Source: Corynebacterium heidelbergense (GTDB lineage: Bacteria > Actinomycetota > Actinomycetes > Mycobacteriales > Mycobacteriaceae). From it: DNA of 64,000 nt. The translations under genes were made by a program, and so were the position numbers. Under the pieces are notes generated by a model. The model did not search any database and had not been told where the DNA came from. It was given only the letters and a program-made list of their open reading frames with translations. Positions 61,706-64,000 of the stretch are shown in pieces. How positions within the stretch are numbered: position 1 is the stretch's first letter; each line of letters begins with the position of its first letter. The stretch is from assembly GCF_028609845.1 (NCBI RefSeq), contig NZ_CP063191.1, positions 1,054,001 to 1,118,000 on the forward strand. The letters run 5' to 3'.

Positions 61706-64000
61706 GTGAGCGAAAGCACCAACTCGTTCGACGCCAAGGGCACACTGCAGGTCGGTGAGAAGTCGTATGACATCTACCGCCTCTCGGCGGTGCCCGGCAT
61801 GGATAAGCTGCCGTACTCGCTAAAGGTTCTGGGCGAGAACCTGCTGCGCAACGAGGACGGCAAGAACGTTACCCGGGACCACATTGAGGCTATTGCCAAC
61901 TGGGATCCCACCGCCGAGCCGAGCATCGAGATTCAGTTCACTCCCGCTCGAGTTATCATGCAGGACTTCACGGGCGTGGCCTGCATTGTCGACCTCGCCA
62001 CCATTCGGGATGCCGTGGTTTCCCTCGGCGGCCGGGCGGATCAGGTGAATCCCCTGAACCCCGCAGAGATGGTCATCGACCACTCCGTGATCATCGAGGC
62101 CTTCGGTGACTCGGACGCCTTCGATAAGAACGTGGAGATCGAGTACCAGCGCAACGACGAGCGTTACAAGTTCCTCCGCTGGGGCACCGGCGCCTTCAAC
62201 AATTTCCGCGTCGTTCCCCCGGGAACCGGCATTGTTCACCAGGTCAACATCGAGTACCTGGCCCGCTCCGTCTTCGAGAAGGACGGCGTGGCCTACCCCG
62301 ATACCTGTGTTGGTACGGACTCCCACACCACCATGGAAAACGGCCTGGGCATTCTCGGCTGGGGCGTCGGCGGCATCGAGGCTGAGGCTGCCATGCTCGG
62401 CCAGCCCATTTCGATGCTCATCCCCCGCGTGGTTGGCTTCAAGCTCACCGGTGAAATGAACCCCGGCGTGACCGCCACGGACGTAGTGCTCACCATCACC
62501 GACATGCTCCGCCAGCACGGCGTGGTCGGTAAGTTCGTCGAGTTCTACGGCGCCGGCGTGGGCGAGCTGCCCCTGGCTAACCGCGCCACCATCGGCAACA
62601 TGTCCCCCGAGTTCGGCTCCACCGCTGCGATCTTCCCGATCGACGAAGAGACGGTGAAGTACCTCGAGCTCACCGGCCGCGACCAGGAGACCCTGGATCG
62701 TGTGGAGGTCTACGCCAAGGAACAGGGCATGTGGCTGGATCCCAGCAAGGAGGTCGAATACTCTGAGTACCTCGAGCTGGACCTGTCCACGGTCGTGCCG
62801 TCCATCGCCGGGCCGAAGCGCCCGCAGGATCGCATCGAGCTGACGGACTCTAAGTCCCAGTTCCGCAAGGATCTGCACAACTACGCTTCCGGGGACACCG
62901 GCGCTACCTCCACCGGCAGCTTTGACGCAGAGGGCCCCACCACGGAGACAACCTCCGAGCAACAGGCCACCCCCGCCCCCGCCGCAGACGCGAAGGGCAA
63001 CATGCCCTCCGCGGCAGCCGGCGCCGATGGGCGTCCCTCCAACCCCACCCCGGTCCACTACAACGGCCAGGACATGGAGCTGGACCACGGCATGGTGGCC
63101 ATCGCTTCCATCACCTCCTGCACCAACACCTCCAACCCCTCCGTCATGGTGGGCGCCGGCCTGCTCGCCCGCAACGCGGCGGCCAAGGGCCTCAAGCCCG
63201 CCCCGTGGGTAAAGACCTCCATGGCCCCCGGCTCCCAGGTCGTCACCGGTTACTACGAGGCCGCAGGTCTGTGGAAGGACCTGGAGGCCATGGGCTTCTA
63301 CCTGGTCGGCTACGGCTGCACCACGTGTATCGGTAACTCCGGCCCGCTGCCCGCCGAGATCTCGGCAGGCATCAACGAGGGCGACCTCGCCGCTACCGCC
63401 GTGCTCTCCGGTAACCGCAACTTCGAGGGTCGCATCAACCCGGATGTCAAGATGAACTACCTGGCATCCCCGATCCTCGTTATTGCCTATGCCATCGCGG
63501 GCACGATGGACTTCGACTTTGAAACCCAGCCGCTCGGCACCGACAACGAGGGCAACGACGTCTTCCTGCGCGACATCTGGCCCTCCACCGAGGAGATCGA
63601 GGACGTCATCGCGTCCAGCATCACCAAGGAGCTGTACTCCGCCGACTACGCGGACGTCTTCAAGGGCGACGAGCGCTGGCAGAACCTGGACGTCCCCACC
63701 GGCGAGACCTTCGCCTGGGACGAGGACTCCACCTACATCCGCCGCGCCCCCTACTTCGACGGCATGAGCCGCGAGCCGGAGGCCGTCAGCGACGTGTCCG
63801 GCGCCCGCGTGCTGGCACTGCTGGGAGATTCCGTCACCACGGACCACATCTCCCCCGCTTCCACGATCAAGCCCGGCTCCCCCGCCGCCCAGTACCTGGA
63901 CTCCCACGGTGTGGAGCGCAAGGACTACAACTCCCTCGGTGCCCGTCGCGGCAACCACGAGGTCATGGTCCGCGGCACCTTCGCCAACATCCGCCTGCAG
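61706..64000 (+). CDS. acn: Aconitate hydratase (5' part; 3' end outside window)
   Basis: 765 codons visible, open at the window end; full length should be about 930. GTG start at 61706, five bases after AAAGGAG. AcnA/IRP1-type enzyme of the TCA cycle, interconverting citrate and isocitrate. The three [4Fe-4S] ligands are Cys472 (SCTNTSN), Cys538 and Cys541 (GCTTCIG), spaced as in IRP1. A low-complexity Thr/Ala/Pro-rich insertion occupies about 395-450. Domain 4 begins near [14 protein letters not shown]. In C. glutamicum acnR lies downstream; that region is not visible here. Confidence 0.97.
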   Translation, partial: MSESTNSFDAKGTLQVGEKSYDIYRLSAVPGMDKLPYSLKVLGENLLRNEDGKNVTRDHIEAIANWDPTAEPSIEIQFTPARVIMQDFTGVACIVDLATIRDAVVSLGGRADQVNPLNPAEMVIDHSVIIEAFGDSDAFDKNVEIEYQRNDERYKFLRWGTGAFNNFRVVPPGTGIVHQVNIEYLARSVFEKDGVAYPDTCVGTDSHTTMENGLGILGWGVGGIEAEAAMLGQPISMLIPRVVGFKLTGEMNPGVTATDVVLTITDMLRQHGVVGKFVEFYGAGVGELPLANRATIGNMSPEFGSTAAIFPIDEETVKYLELTGRDQETLDRVEVYAKEQGMWLDPSKEVEYSEYLELDLSTVVPSIAGPKRPQDRIELTDSKSQFRKDLHNYASGDTGATSTGSFDAEGPTTETTSEQQATPAPAADAKGNMPSAAAGADGRPSNPTPVHYNGQDMELDHGMVAIASITSCTNTSNPSVMVGAGLLARNAAAKGLKPAPWVKTSMAPGSQVVTGYYEAAGLWKDLEAMGFYLVGYGCTTCIGNSGPLPAEISAGINEGDLAATAVLSGNRNFEGRINPDVKMNYLASPILVIAYAIAGTMDFDFETQPLGTDNEGNDVFLRDIWPSTEEIEDVIASSITKELYSADYADVFKGDERWQNLDVPTGETFAWDEDSTYIRRAPYFDGMSREPEAVSDVSGARVLALLGDSVTTDHISPASTIKPGSPAAQYLDSHGVERKDYNSLGARRGNHEVMVRGTFANIRLQ

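Noticed and set aside
61820..63958. 712-residue open frame on the minus strand opposite acn
   Set aside because: Gly/Val/His-rich translation without any domain, lying wholly antisense to aconitase with perfect family motifs. It arises from the high GC content at third codon positions.

Overview
The window is high-GC actinobacterial chromosome. Gene content and order point to a Corynebacterium or very close relative. The mycobacterial cluster helY-tatC-tatA-pafC-pafB-pafA-pup-dop-arc is conserved, but the 20S proteasome genes prcBA are missing between pup and pafA, as in corynebacteria. rbpA, mshC (mycothiol), an LppL-like lipoprotein next to pyrD and PEBP, and a RipA-like hydrolase and Rv1476-like protein next to acn also fit. 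As far as I recall, the backbone follows the C. glutamicum gnd-to-acn segment, without aspA and metH around hisG/hisE.

Layout. 1-9.2 kb: a partial VWA/solute-binding membrane protein, a DEAD-box helicase, gnd, a thioesterase, ndh, a divergent cyclopropane-synthase-like protein and an MHS-type transporter. 9.5-24.7 kb is the accessory part: a multiply broken FAD-dependent dehydrogenase, a YkvI-type membrane protein, a deleted and stop-interrupted CYP152 P450, a 61-residue phenol-soluble-modulin/porin-like peptide with its own strong terminator, a four-gene peptide-type ABC importer, an arsR/acr3-arsC arsenic island, a DUF2254 membrane protein and a Tat-lipoprotein deacetylase. 24.7-31.3 kb: mgtE with an unlisted 59-residue membrane protein and yceI in one tight operon, rbpA, then fxsA-lnt-ppm and an SDR.

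31.3-43.4 kb: helY, the Tat translocase, the PafBC regulators and the complete pupylation set (arc, dop, pup, pafA) plus trmI, almost all in one direction with stop/start overlaps. 43.5-50.7 kb: a DUF1275 protein, a RecB-type nuclease, a sirtuin, hisG/hisE with a HAD phosphatase, mshC and uppP. 50.8-64 kb: a lipoprotein, pyrD, a PEBP-like protein, tRNA-Leu(GAG), a TVP38-like membrane protein, an HTH protein, an SPFH/NfeD pair, DUF3097, an unknown protein, a RipA-like NlpC/P60 hydrolase, an Rv1476-like membrane protein and the 5' part of acn.

Themes. Surface biology recurs: lipoprotein maturation (lnt, ppm), Tat export, wall hydrolase, deacetylase and uppP. Thiol/redox functions include mshC, which may support mycothiol-dependent arsenate reduction. 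The two decayed oxidative genes near 9.5-13.3 kb suggest recent loss of a lipid or steroid-type oxidation capacity. No IS element, CRISPR array or prophage was seen.
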